The translations under genes were made by a program, and so were the position numbers. Shown here piece after piece: positions 35,701 through 44,047 of a stretch of 64,000 nucleotides of DNA (position 1 is the first letter of the stretch; every line of letters starts with the position of its first letter). The notes beneath the pieces are model-generated. The model was given only the letters and a program-made list of their open reading frames with translations. It was not told the origin of the DNA and ran no database searches. The stretch comes from Lentibacillus populi (GTDB taxonomy: Bacteria > Bacillota > Bacilli > Bacillales > Amphibacillaceae). The stretch is taken from contig BMJD01000003.1 in NCBI GenBank assembly GCA_014642895.1, positions 101,933-165,932 of the forward strand, in the 5' to 3' direction.

Positions 35701-38020
35701 GCAGTTCAAACACTGGTATAAATTTACAGACTATGACTATACGCGTGATTTTGGTGAAGTTCTCGTCTCCACCGATCAGGAAAATTGGGAACCCCTTGCC
35801 CGCTTTAACACATATGGTTCTATCTGGCAGTACGTTGAAGCTGATCTGTCTGATTACGCAGGAAAAACCGTTTACGTCGCCTTCCATATTGAAAGCGATG
35901 AAACTGGCGGCCATGAACCCGGCTGGTATTTGGATGACGTTACATTAAGCGACACATCGATTTTTAGATCAAATCAGGCCCATCTAGGTGTGATGCCTCA
36001 TCACCAAAACAGCCAGGCATTGAAGAAAATCAAAGCGGAAAAAACATTGGAAAAAGCCAAAAGCAGTAAGAAGACCTTGAAAAAGTCGAAGAAACTGAAC
36101 AAAAAGTCGGTGGATCTGGACAATATGAAGCCGGCTAAGCGGGAAAACGTTAAGACACCTTTTGCTTCACACAAAGCAAGTAAGAATAACAAAACTAGAG
36201 AGCACGTTTCCTCACTGCCGCTGAACGCGACGGTTAGTGTTCAGGAAACCGGGATCTTCACCAAAACGGATCCGAGAGACGGCAGTTATTCGATGATCCA
36301 TCCGGAGGGTACCTACACGCTGGAAGCGGACGCCTATGGATTCCGTTCACAAACGCAATCCGTGGAAATTCCGAAAGACGGCAAAGCAGATGCGAAATTT
36401 ACCCTGCAGCCTATCCCAAAAGGAACGATCACGGGTAAGGTGACGAACAAATCGACCGGTGAGCCTGTAGCGAATGCCACCGTCATGCTCATGGAAGATC
36501 CGGCGATTGCGCCTGTCAAGACGGATGAAAACGGGAATTACTCGTTTACCGCCTATGAAGGGAACTACACGCTCCATGTGTCGGCTCTGAAGTATCACAG
36601 TAAAGATGTTGATGTGATGATTAAAGGGGATGAGAGCACTGAGAAGGACGTTCAATTGAAACCGTTTATCGGCACCCCCGGTGAAATCGGCTACGATGAT
36701 GGAACACCGGAAAACGCACGCGCCTTCAATGAGGCGGGCAACGGCTGGGCTGTGAAGATGTCCCTTCCAGAAGGGCAGGATAGCGCCATGGTTACCGGCG
36801 GGAAATTCCTCTTCTGGAATGATCTATTCCCGTCACCGGGAGGAGACAAGTTCAAGGTTGAAATCTGGGATGCAGGCGGTAAAGACGGCGCGCCCGGCAA
36901 AAAACTGGCCGGCCCCGTGGACGCCACCGCCATCCGGGATGAAACCCAATGGACGAAGGTCGATTTAAGTGAGCTTGGTGTTATCGTGGACGGCGATTTC
37001 TACATGGTTTACATCCAGACAAAGGATGGTGACCAATCCCCGGGTCTTGCAACAGATGAAAACAGTCCTAACGCGGGACGCAGCTGGCAAATGGGGGGTG
37101 GGTCATGGTCTCCTTCACCCGCGGATCAAGGGAACTATATGATCCGTGCGCTGGTCAGCTATGAGCTAACACCGCCGGTGATCACATCTCCGAAAGGCAA
37201 CTCATTCACCAATGATTCAACCATCACGGTGAAAGGGGAAGCCAAAAAGGGAGCTACAGTCGACATCATGAATAACGGAGACAAGGTTGTCACCACGGAT
37301 ACAACGGATGACGGGAAGTTCTCAGCCGACATCACCCTTAAAGACGGTGAAAACGTATTAACAGCCACCGCTTCTACCGATGCCGGAACAACCGAACCGT
37401 CGGATACCGTCACAGTGACGCTTGATCAAGACAAACCGAGGATAACGATTGACAGTCCGAAAGACCGTTCGAAGACGAACAAAATGGTTGCTAACGTGAA
37501 CGGAACGGTTTCCGATAAACATTTGGATTGGGTGAAAGTGAATGGCAAGAAAGCTAACATCGATGAAGACGGATCCTATTCACAGCGGGTTCTGCTCGAT
37601 AACGGTGAAAATAACATCAAGGTCGTTGCCCAGGACAAGGCAGGCAATAAGACAACGAAAACCGTTACTGTCTTCGCTAAGTCAGACGCACCAGAGATTA
37701 GCAATCTCAAACCGGCAGAAGATCAATATCTTAATACGGGTCAATCAGTGATCATTTCAATGGACACAGAGCCCGGGTTGCATCCAACATTTATGATTCA
37801 CCTGCCGCTAGCCAATCCATCTTCGGCCAAGACAAGTAGCATCAAGGAATTACCGATGATGGAAACAACGCCAGGTCATTATATCGGGGTATGGACGGCT
37901 ACCTCAATGAAGAATGTAAAAGGTGCTGGAATCGAAGTGATCGTAAAGGATGATTACGGGAATGTGTCCAGAAAAGAGGCCGATGGAGAATTGTTTATTA
38001 ATGTACCGAAGTCTGATTAG
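32744..38020 (+). CDS. bpr: Giant secreted S8 serine protease (bacillopeptidase F-like)
   Basis: This protein of about 1758 residues is exported. It has a signal peptide (residues 1-35), an I9-type propeptide (about 55-165), then the subtilisin domain with Asp233 (VASIDTGVQ), His281 (NSHGTHSTG) and Ser459 (GTSMAAPAVSG). Two copies follow of a module of about 260 residues: an Ig-like part (EEPPTY...YRWxxxDYGGN) plus an immune-inhibitor-A/MAM-like sandwich (GYSTDFE...GWYLDDVxLSDT). After a Lys-rich linker come carboxypeptidase-regulatory-like domains and a C-terminal Big-type region. TTG 32744 follows AAAGGAGACAGG. The sequence looks visibly more GC-rich than its neighbours. Unlike the enzymes at 51-64 kb it lacks their C-terminal module. 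A terminator and a TasA-like gene follow. Confidence 0.92.
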   Translation: MKIRKSKFTRLLSVITAIILLFSCGWPGLGQVKAQSDSDASTSLHKSQPQSKTKISKDLKGKFKKKDQLTFLVKFKEQVDTKKVADEAVNKAKKNSLSMAKTELKKRTAVVSALRAKSLDTQATVKQFLQKQKKAGNIKSFDSFYIVNTMAVTGTKEVAEELAKFGEIEKILPNRTRHLIEGNHTKTKEKALAQSKVETSDDNTVEPNIEHIGAPQVWKMGIDGTGTVVASIDTGVQWDHPALKEKYRGYDPDNSDQPNNEFNWFDATGGDQDAPYDDNSHGTHSTGTIVGSEADGSNQIGVAPGAKWIAAKAFGAKGTGLDTDILAAGEWMLAPKDANGNPHPEKAPDIVNNSWGGGAGLDELYRPMVKSWRAAGIFPVFAAGNVDLDNPGGPGSVASPGNFPESFAVGATNNNDELASFSLQGPSPYDEIKPEVVAPGVGIRSSIPGADYGGKNGTSMAAPAVSGTVALLLQANASLKVDEVEDILLNTAKPLTDNDFPNSPNNGYGHGLIQAFHAVSSVVSGLGTVEGTVSQEGEDNEPPTYQHEAPDQSYAGIDIPLEMSAQDNVVVKGVKLQYRSSKNDEWQTTKAELVDGNYKDGVYDAIIPGDSVGEPSVEYRWTIADYGGNDVTTDIYKVDVKPGITTGYSTDFETPPVGWTSYGISNYWEWGKPTSGPGKAFSGDNVYATNLDGGTSNMSTATLEMPPIDLPGGESYLRFKQWYSFYMAGDVAVSRGYILISTDQENWTRLGEFGGDGESDGWVDGEFSLSKYAGQRVYIAFQYASLGNMDKPGWYLDDVKLSDTPLHQDEEPPTYDQQTPSKAYAGMKLPLTIDVQDNYSVEQVELQYRGADSSDWQSVQAELVEGDKSDGTYSVTIPGEDVNEPSITYRWHLVDYGGNEVTSDTYEVPVGTPVTIGYSTDFESDPGWISYGNNNSWERGTPTSGPEHAISGDNVYATNLDGDYPDGSDAYLEMPPLELPDGNAYLQFKHWYKFTDYDYTRDFGEVLVSTDQENWEPLARFNTYGSIWQYVEADLSDYAGKTVYVAFHIESDETGGHEPGWYLDDVTLSDTSIFRSNQAHLGVMPHHQNSQALKKIKAEKTLEKAKSSKKTLKKSKKLNKKSVDLDNMKPAKRENVKTPFASHKASKNNKTREHVSSLPLNATVSVQETGIFTKTDPRDGSYSMIHPEGTYTLEADAYGFRSQTQSVEIPKDGKADAKFTLQPIPKGTITGKVTNKSTGEPVANATVMLMEDPAIAPVKTDENGNYSFTAYEGNYTLHVSALKYHSKDVDVMIKGDESTEKDVQLKPFIGTPGEIGYDDGTPENARAFNEAGNGWAVKMSLPEGQDSAMVTGGKFLFWNDLFPSPGGDKFKVEIWDAGGKDGAPGKKLAGPVDATAIRDETQWTKVDLSELGVIVDGDFYMVYIQTKDGDQSPGLATDENSPNAGRSWQMGGGSWSPSPADQGNYMIRALVSYELTPPVITSPKGNSFTNDSTITVKGEAKKGATVDIMNNGDKVVTTDTTDDGKFSADITLKDGENVLTATASTDAGTTEPSDTVTVTLDQDKPRITIDSPKDRSKTNKMVANVNGTVSDKHLDWVKVNGKKANIDEDGSYSQRVLLDNGENNIKVVAQDKAGNKTTKTVTVFAKSDAPEISNLKPAEDQYLNTGQSVIISMDTEPGLHPTFMIHLPLANPSSAKTSSIKELPMMETTPGHYIGVWTATSMKNVKGAGIEVIVKDDYGNVSRKEADGELFINVPKSD

Positions 38021-38067
38021 GTTAAAAAGAATCAACACTGTCAACGGGGTTTGACAAAAGTTGTTTT

Positions 38068-38107
38068 AGGGGCTGTCTTTAAGTCACTTTCTGAACAGCC
38101 CCTTTTA
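38068..38107 (+). terminator. Terminator of the subtilase gene
   Basis: AGGGGCTGT (38068-38076) pairs with ACAGCCCCT (38095-38103), followed by TTTT. Confidence 0.8.
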
Positions 38108-38135
38108 CCTATTCAATCAAAGGAGGAAGACAATT

Positions 38136-38726
38136 ATGGGGTTAAAGCAAAAACTGGGAATGGGTGTCATGTCTGCGGCACTCGGGATCGCACTTATCGG
38201 AGGAGGAACGTACGCATACTTTAGTGATTCGGTTGAAGCCACAAGTACCTTCGCAGCCGGGACGATGGATTTAACGTTCAACCAGCCGACCGGAAACGGT
38301 AAGAACGTCATATTTGATCTTGATAACATCAAACCGGGGGACACGCAGCAACAATCGTTCAGTCTTGAGAATAATGGAACGCTTGACTTTTCGAAAGTGC
38401 TATTGGATACGGATTATTCGGTCGAAGATGCTAAGGGTGACAATGATGGGGAAGATTTCGGAAAGTATATTAATGTCAAGTTCTTTCTGAATACAACAAA
38501 AGGAAAAAGGTTGATTGAAAATACGACGTTGGATCAGCTAGCGAATGGTGATGCCCTGGATGTATTGGGCGGAGAAGGACTTGCTGCAGGCGGTGAACAT
38601 TATGAGAATTTTTATGTTCAAATTGAATTTGTAGACAACGGCGAGGATCAGAACAAATTCCAGGGTGACTCCTTAACGCTTGACTGGACCTTTACCGCTG
38701 AACAAACCACAGGTGATGAAAAATGA
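38136..38726 (+). CDS. TasA/camelysin-family secreted fibre protein, paralogue 1
   Basis: This 196-residue protein starts MGLKQKLGMGVMSAALG. It has a signal segment ending in GGGTYAYFSDS, the hallmark of TasA/CalY (camelysin, M73) proteins processed by the special signal peptidase SipW. The mature part is a beta-rich domain with a TFAAGTMDL start and a NNGTLDFSKV block. TasA-like proteins form matrix fibres on the cell surface. ATG 38136 follows AAAGGAGGAAGA. It lies 115 bp after the subtilase gene, past a terminator, and is the most divergent of three paralogues in the window. No sipW is seen here. Confidence 0.88.
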   Translation: MGLKQKLGMGVMSAALGIALIGGGTYAYFSDSVEATSTFAAGTMDLTFNQPTGNGKNVIFDLDNIKPGDTQQQSFSLENNGTLDFSKVLLDTDYSVEDAKGDNDGEDFGKYINVKFFLNTTKGKRLIENTTLDQLANGDALDVLGGEGLAAGGEHYENFYVQIEFVDNGEDQNKFQGDSLTLDWTFTAEQTTGDEK

Positions 38727-38879
38727 TATAATAACCCAGTTCTCAAATGTTTATATCAGTAATCGAGATATGGGTGAGGTAACTGACTCCACCCTGACAC
38801 CAACGCACAAACGGTTCCGTATACGGCGGTTCCAGTTATATCCGACTAAGATAGTTATATCTTGCTGTTAGGCTCTTGT

Positions 38880-38917
38880 ACCCTTGGTGATGCTAGTAGG
38901 CATTACCAAGGGTTTTT
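38880..38917 (+). terminator. Terminator of TasA-like gene 1
   Basis: ACCCTTGG (38880-38887) pairs with CCAAGGGT (38906-38913), with an ATGC/GCAT inner stem, then TTTT. Confidence 0.75.
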
Positions 38918-39090
38918 GTGTAGGGGCGGACTAATGGTATTTCGTCAGTAGCCTTTCAGAGAATTTCCCCATTCACGAGATTCTTGGGCTGAGTCTCTAA
39001 GCTGTCTTAGATTCTGTACCATACCTTTTAACATTTTAGGGATGAAACTATTGAAAAAAAAGATGTAGTATAATGGAGGCGGAATATGAG

Positions 39091-39119
39091 TTGACAATAA
39101 AGGCACATACCAGTAAGAT
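39091..39119 (+). promoter_or_regulatory. Promoter of the second LacI-type gene
   Basis: TTGACA (39091-39096), 17 bp, TAAGAT (39114-39119). The operator palindrome begins at the predicted start site. Confidence 0.7.
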
Positions 39120-39122
39120 ATT

Positions 39123-39136
39123 TGTAATCGATTACA
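39123..39136. promoter_or_regulatory. LacI-family operator, autoregulatory site
   Basis: TGTAATCGATTACA, a perfect 14-bp palindrome with central CG, directly after the -10 box of the lacI-type gene. Near copies are at 41014 and 41207. Confidence 0.75.
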
Positions 39137-39164
39137 TATTTTTGTAGAGAAAGAAGGTGATTTC

Positions 39165-40148
39165 ATGGCGACTATACAGGAAGTAGCCAAAAGAGCGGGC
39201 GTTTCTGTTGCGACCGTTTCACGGGTTATCAATAAGCGGAGCAAAGTTTCCATGAAAGCCAGGATTCGGGTGGAACAAGCAATTAAAGAATTGAATTATG
39301 AGCCGAGTGTACTTGGACGAAACTTAAGGAACTCTGAAAGCAGGCTATTACTCGTTTTATTGCCAAGTATTTCAAATCCGTTTTATTCCGAAATTATAAA
39401 TGGAATTGAGGATACCGCTATCGGACAGGGATATAACATTCTTCTTTGTGAGACCGATTCGAACCCAGAGCGGGAGGCAATCTATTTTAATATGATGCGA
39501 AACCGATTAGCTGATGGCATTATTTTAATGGATCCCACAGTAAATCAGGAAAACTTGCATGAACTGGCAAGTAAATATCCAGTGGTTCAGTGTAGTGAGT
39601 TTGATGAAGATGGAAATATTTCGTATGTAACGATTAATAATCAATTGGCCGCATATCAGGCTGTAAAACATTTGATTAAGCTGGGGAAGCAAAAAATCGC
39701 GTTGATCAACTCAGATGAAAAGTTTCTTTATGCACGGGAACGAAGAAGCGGTTATGAGAAGGCATTAAAGGAATTTGCTATCCCGATCGAGGAAAAATGG
39801 ATTTATAATACGGATAATCTTAGTTTTGAGAGTGGACAACAGGCAATGCGATTCCTGCTGAACCAAGAAGATCGCCCTGCAGCTGTTTTCGCTGTTTCTG
39901 ACTTATTTGCGATTGGTGCATTGAAAGAGATAAATTCGAATGGGTTACGGGTGCCAGATGATATTGCAGTGATTGGCTTTGATAAAATCAGCTTTTCCAA
40001 TATGACGTATCCAACATTAACGACTGTTGCACAACCGATGTACCGGATGGGCTGCATTTCAGCAAATATGATTATCAATAAAATAAAAGGTGAAGAAGTG
40101 GACAGTTTAATTTTGGACCATGAATTGATCATTCGTGAGTCAACCTAA
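39165..40148 (+). CDS. LacI-family transcriptional regulator
   Basis: This 327-residue repressor has an N-terminal helix-turn-helix (ATIQEVAKRAGVSVATVSRV, residues 2-21), a hinge helix near 45-55 (PSVLGRNLR) and an effector domain from about residue 60 (LLLVLLPSISNPFYSEI). ATG 39165 follows AGAAGGTG. A perfect palindrome TGTAATCGATTACA sits on its own promoter, with two related sites upstream of the importer operon, so it probably represses both. Its stop lies 13 bases before the start of the SDR gene. The sugar effector is unknown. Confidence 0.92.
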   Translation: MATIQEVAKRAGVSVATVSRVINKRSKVSMKARIRVEQAIKELNYEPSVLGRNLRNSESRLLLVLLPSISNPFYSEIINGIEDTAIGQGYNILLCETDSNPEREAIYFNMMRNRLADGIILMDPTVNQENLHELASKYPVVQCSEFDEDGNISYVTINNQLAAYQAVKHLIKLGKQKIALINSDEKFLYARERRSGYEKALKEFAIPIEEKWIYNTDNLSFESGQQAMRFLLNQEDRPAAVFAVSDLFAIGALKEINSNGLRVPDDIAVIGFDKISFSNMTYPTLTTVAQPMYRMGCISANMIINKIKGEEVDSLILDHELIIREST

Positions 40149-40161
40149 AGGAAGTGGTAAA

Positions 40162-40916
40162 TTGTATCATTTAAATAACCAAATTGCCGTTGTAACAGGA
40201 GTGAGCCATGCACAAGGGATTGGCGCTGCTATTTGTAGGAAACTTGCTGAAAGTGGAGCAGATATCTTTTTTACATATTGGCAGGCGGAGTCCGAATGGC
40301 TTAAAGATTTTCAACAGGAAATAAAAATGAAAGGTGTACAGTGTGCCTGTAGTGAAATCGATTTATCCAAGGATACCGCTTCAATTCGATTATTTGATCA
40401 TGTTACAGAAGTGCTTGGTTTTCCCTCGATTTTAATCAATAATGCTGCACATTCGAAAAGAGACGGTTATAAAAAGCTTGATGCACAACTGCTTGATGAC
40501 CATTATGCTGTAAACATGAGAGGAACACTTTTGCTTAGTGTTGAGTTTGCACGCCGCTTTGAACAATCCGAATTAAAAAAAGGAAGGATTATTAACATTA
40601 TATCCGGGCAAGGTCAGGGACCGATGGTGGAGGAACTAGCTTATGGTGCAACAAAAGGTGCGATTTCAGCATTCACACTGTCGTTATCTGCAGAGGTTGC
40701 ACCATTGGGGATTACGGTGAATGCAGTTAATCCTGCCCAACAGATACCGGGTGGATGTCAGAGGAGCTAAAACAGGAATTATTGCCGAAATTTTTAATGG
40801 GGCGAGCTGGAATGCCAGAGGATGCAGCTAAACTTGTTGCGTTTCTTGCTAGTAATGAGGCCGAATGGATTACCGGACAAATTATAAATTCAGAGGGCGG
40901 ATTTTTGCGGAAATAG
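40162..40916 (+). pseudogene. SDR oxidoreductase with one-base frameshift
   Basis: The first frame (to 40770) has the SDR Rossmann start VVTGVSHAQGIGAAI, the NNAAHSKRDG segment, the active-site Ser in IISGQGQG, and catalytic YGATK. At about 40735 one base is missing. Restoring it turns the tail into [14 protein letters not shown], the expected SDR motif, and continues in the other frame to [12 protein letters not shown] and a stop at 40914-40916. TTG 40162 is chosen because AAAGGAAGTGG lies just upstream. It follows the lacI-type gene and is probably co-transcribed. Either the enzyme is lost, or the deletion is a sequence error. Confidence 0.8.
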
Positions 40917-40974
40917 CTAATCATTGCCATTCCACGGCATGACAGTTTTTTTGAAAAGTTCCCAAAAATAATCG

Positions 40975-41002
40975 TTGACATCAAGCAAACATCTTGTATA
41001 AT
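40975..41002 (+). promoter_or_regulatory. Consensus promoter of the importer/dehydrogenase operon
   Basis: TTGACA (40975-40980), 16 bp, TATAAT (40997-41002): both boxes are perfect. An operator copy lies 12 bp downstream, so strong transcription would be held down by the repressor. Confidence 0.85.
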
Positions 41003-41013
41003 ATAACCTAAGA

Positions 41014-41027
41014 TGTAATCGATTTCA
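41014..41027. promoter_or_regulatory. LacI operator at the operon promoter
   Basis: TGTAATCGATTTCA differs at one base from the perfect palindrome at 39123. It overlaps the expected transcription start region. Confidence 0.7.
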
Positions 41028-41206
41028 TTTTTTTGTAATATTCATGTTTAGTTTCATCAAAAATGATACAAAATATCAGTTTCTGCCAAGAGGGCGGAAA
41101 GGGGGATATATTACGGCATTTAGAGAGGTATTGGTGTTGATGTTATCAACTGTTTAGCAATGTTCCGGAGACGTATGAAAAACTCCGGAAAAATTCACAG
41201 TAAATA

Positions 41207-41220
41207 TGTAATCGCTATCA
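41207..41220. promoter_or_regulatory. Third LacI operator candidate in the leader
   Basis: TGTAATCGCTATCA keeps the left half-site and the central CG of the other two sites. It is about 193 bp from the second site, a distance compatible with looping. It is weaker evidence than the other two. Confidence 0.5.
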
Positions 41221-41289
41221 TTAACAGTGTACAAAAACTGGAATGACAAGTTCACACATGGAAAATAACCAATACAAGGAGGAATTATC

Positions 41290-42612
41290 GTGAAAGCTTG
41301 GAAGGGTATTTTGGGAAGCCTATCAATTCTTGTGCTTATTGTGTTAATTGCCGCTTGTGGAAATGATGATAAGGCAGCAACTGAAAAAGACGCGGATAAA
41401 GGAACGAAAAACGATACAAAAACAGAAGAATCTGACGAAGCGGTGACGATTGTATACGCTCGCGGTGTTGATACGACTCCGGGAACTGAAGCGGTAATAA
41501 AGGCATTTGAAGAGTCCCATCCTAATATCAATGTGGAACAGCGAGAGATGCCAGCCGATACGGGACAATCACATGATCAATATGTAACAGCTTTTAGTTC
41601 GCAAAGCTCGGAAATTGATGTTTTCAATGCTGATGTTATTTGGCCGGCAGAGTTTGCGCAGGCTAATTATGCGCTTGAGCTTGATCGTTTCATCGAAAAG
41701 GATGGCATTGACATGGATGCATATTTTCCGGGGACTGTAGCAGCTGGTAACTTTAACGGGAAACAGTGGGCAATGCCACAGTATACAGATGCCGGTGTAT
41801 TCTATTATAGAACGGATATTGTTGATGAACCTCCCAAAACGTGGGATGAGCTAATTGAAATGGCAGGGGAATTGAAAGGTGAAGAAGGAACCAAGTTTGG
41901 CTACATTATGCAAGCAGCCCAATATGAAGGGCTTATTACAAATGCTATTGAGTTTATTGCATCCTACGGTGGACAGGTTGTAGACGAAGAAAATAATGTT
42001 GTCGTAGATAGCCCTGAAACAGTTAAAGCAATTAAGAAAATGAAGGAAGTCGTAAATTCAGATTTTGTTCCAGATAATATTTCCAACTTCCAGGAAATAG
42101 AAACAGAAAATGCATGGACTGAAGGAAATTCAGTATTTGCTCGAAACTGGCCATATATGATATCTTCTTCGAATGATGAAGAGCGTTCCGAAGTGGTTGG
42201 AAATGTGGAAATGGCCAGACTTCCAGCTGGTGACAAAGGAAGTGCGGCTGCGCTAGGTGGCTGGATGACAATGATCAATCGTTATTCCGAGCATCCTCAA
42301 GAAGCGTGGGAATTTGTTAAGTTCATTTCCGGACCAGAAGGACAGAAAATTAGCGCAATAGAAGGTGGGCGGGCGCCGACGTTAAAAAAATTATATGACG
42401 ATCCGGAAGTGCAGGCAGTAAGTTCATTATTCGCTAATCCAGAGTTTACAGAAGTTTTGCAAACGGCAGTACCTAGACCAGTGTCACCAATATATCCGGA
42501 AATTTCGGATATTATGCAAATAGAGCTTTCAAAGGCTCTAGCTGGTGACCAAACTGCGGAAGAGGCAGCGGCAAATATGCAGGAAAAAATGGAAGCTGCA
42601 ATGCGGGAATAA
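41290..42612 (+). CDS. Sugar-binding lipoprotein of ABC importer (third sugar operon)
   Basis: This 440-residue solute-binding protein has a lipoprotein signal with lipobox LIAAC (Cys about residue 19), an acidic/Thr-rich linker and the family-1 fold starting VTIVYARGVDTTPG. The start is GTG 41290 after AAGGAGG. ThuE-like binding proteins for trehalose, maltose or related disaccharides have this size and the ThuA-containing context, but the ligand is not proven. A hairpin separates it from the permeases. Confidence 0.92.
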   Translation: MKAWKGILGSLSILVLIVLIAACGNDDKAATEKDADKGTKNDTKTEESDEAVTIVYARGVDTTPGTEAVIKAFEESHPNINVEQREMPADTGQSHDQYVTAFSSQSSEIDVFNADVIWPAEFAQANYALELDRFIEKDGIDMDAYFPGTVAAGNFNGKQWAMPQYTDAGVFYYRTDIVDEPPKTWDELIEMAGELKGEEGTKFGYIMQAAQYEGLITNAIEFIASYGGQVVDEENNVVVDSPETVKAIKKMKEVVNSDFVPDNISNFQEIETENAWTEGNSVFARNWPYMISSSNDEERSEVVGNVEMARLPAGDKGSAAALGGWMTMINRYSEHPQEAWEFVKFISGPEGQKISAIEGGRAPTLKKLYDDPEVQAVSSLFANPEFTEVLQTAVPRPVSPIYPEISDIMQIELSKALAGDQTAEEAAANMQEKMEAAMRE

Positions 42613-42627
42613 TTGGTCAGAAGAGAA

Positions 42628-42655
42628 GCAAGATGGGCGGGAACTCTCATCTTGC
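42628..42655 (+). terminator. Hairpin between binding-protein and permease genes, third operon
   Basis: GCAAGATG (42628-42635) pairs exactly with CATCTTGC (42648-42655). There is no long T tract, so it is more likely an mRNA-stability element than a full terminator. Confidence 0.55.
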
Positions 42656-42703
42656 CTTCCCATTTATCCTAGTTTCAATCCTTACATTGCGAGGAGATTG
42701 ACA

Positions 42704-44035
42704 ATGAATAAGAGGAAAAGGCGCAAATTTCAACTAAATGAAAAGCAACTTGGATATGCCATGGTTATCCCATCACTTATCTTGGTTTTTGTTGTAGTTC
42801 TGTGGCCAGTTGCCCAGTCTTTCTATAACAGTTTGTTTGATTATAGATTAAATGATCCTGCACGTTCCCAGCTTATGCTCGGTGCAACAATAGATTTAGA
42901 GCGTTATGTCGATAATCACTATTATATTGACAGCCAACTGGAGGATCTTACAAGTGGCGAAGAGAACGAGGAAATAATAAATACGATCACGTCTATTAAA
43001 GAAAGTATCGACCAATACCATGCACAGTTAATAAGTGATGAAGAAATTAATACAAAGGTTGAGAAAATTGACGAGATGCTTGCGAGTTTTACCCCGGTTA
43101 CGGATGAAGATTTGAAATATGCCAAGATTGATAATGATTTAGCATCCGATTACCGGGAAAAGCTGCATTCTTCTTCGGAGGAACTTACAGCGATAGCTGA
43201 ATCAGCAGGTGATCAAACGAAAAACCAGAAATTCCAGCAAACTGCTGATTTGCTAGAAGCAACTAGTGGAAATATCTTGGAATCTAACTTCATCGGCTTT
43301 ACTAATTATGGAAAGTATTTCAAGGATGCACGTATGTGGAATTCTTTATGGAATACAACGGTTTTTACCGTGGTTTCGGTAGCACTTGAATTAGCACTTG
43401 GATTAGGCGTGGCGCTGCTGATTAACCGTGCGTTCAAAGGAAGAGGTCTAATAAGAGCTTCCGTCCTTATACCGTGGGCCATACCAACGGCGGTGGCTGC
43501 GATGATGTGGGGCTTCTTGTATGATGGCCAATCCGGTATTATAGCGCATTACTTGGAAGTTTTAAACATTATACCAGGTTCTTCCTGGCTGCTATCAACC
43601 TCGGGTGGTGGAATGTTTTCTATTATTCTAGCGGATGTTTGGAAAACAACTCCATATATGGCACTGTTGCTTTTAGCAGGATTACAAACAATACCTCATT
43701 CTTTATACGAGGCATCAAATGTGGACGGAGCAAATAAATGGCAACAGTTTTGGGGGATTACCCTGCCTTTATTGAAATCCTCCATTCTAGTAGCATTATT
43801 GTTTAGAACACTAGATGCTTTTCGTGTTTTCGACCTGATTTATGTGTTAACTGGTGGAGGTCCTGCAAACGCCACCGAATCCATCTCGATTTATGCATAT
43901 AAAACATTGTTCGCTCAGCAAAATTTTGGGGAAGGCTCCGTACTTTCGGTTATCGTGTTCTTATGTGTAGCTTTGATCAGCTTTATTTACGTCAAACTAA
44001 TCGGTTCTGATCTCTTTGCAGGTCGTACAAAATGA
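42704..44035 (+). CDS. ABC sugar permease, MalF type with large external insertion
   Basis: This 443-residue permease starts at ATG 42704, seven bases after AGGAG; the longer frame from 42545 overlaps the previous gene and is rejected. TM1 is about residues 17-38 (MVIPSLILVFVVVLWPVAQS). Before TM2 there is a charged, mainly helical insertion of about 150 residues (about 40-195, including IDEMLASFTPVTDEDL). Other permeases here lack it. It resembles in position the large periplasmic loop of E. coli MalF. The EAA loop is EASNVDGANKWQQFW, then GITLPLLKS. The insertion would face the binding protein. Confidence 0.9.
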   Translation: MNKRKRRKFQLNEKQLGYAMVIPSLILVFVVVLWPVAQSFYNSLFDYRLNDPARSQLMLGATIDLERYVDNHYYIDSQLEDLTSGEENEEIINTITSIKESIDQYHAQLISDEEINTKVEKIDEMLASFTPVTDEDLKYAKIDNDLASDYREKLHSSSEELTAIAESAGDQTKNQKFQQTADLLEATSGNILESNFIGFTNYGKYFKDARMWNSLWNTTVFTVVSVALELALGLGVALLINRAFKGRGLIRASVLIPWAIPTAVAAMMWGFLYDGQSGIIAHYLEVLNIIPGSSWLLSTSGGGMFSIILADVWKTTPYMALLLLAGLQTIPHSLYEASNVDGANKWQQFWGITLPLLKSSILVALLFRTLDAFRVFDLIYVLTGGGPANATESISIYAYKTLFAQQNFGEGSVLSVIVFLCVALISFIYVKLIGSDLFAGRTK

Positions 44036-44047
44036 GGAGGGTACTCA

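Noticed and set aside
33303..37413. Long minus-strand ORFs within the subtilase gene
   Set aside because: Shadows of a GC-richer coding strand; the plus strand has a complete catalytic triad and domain order.
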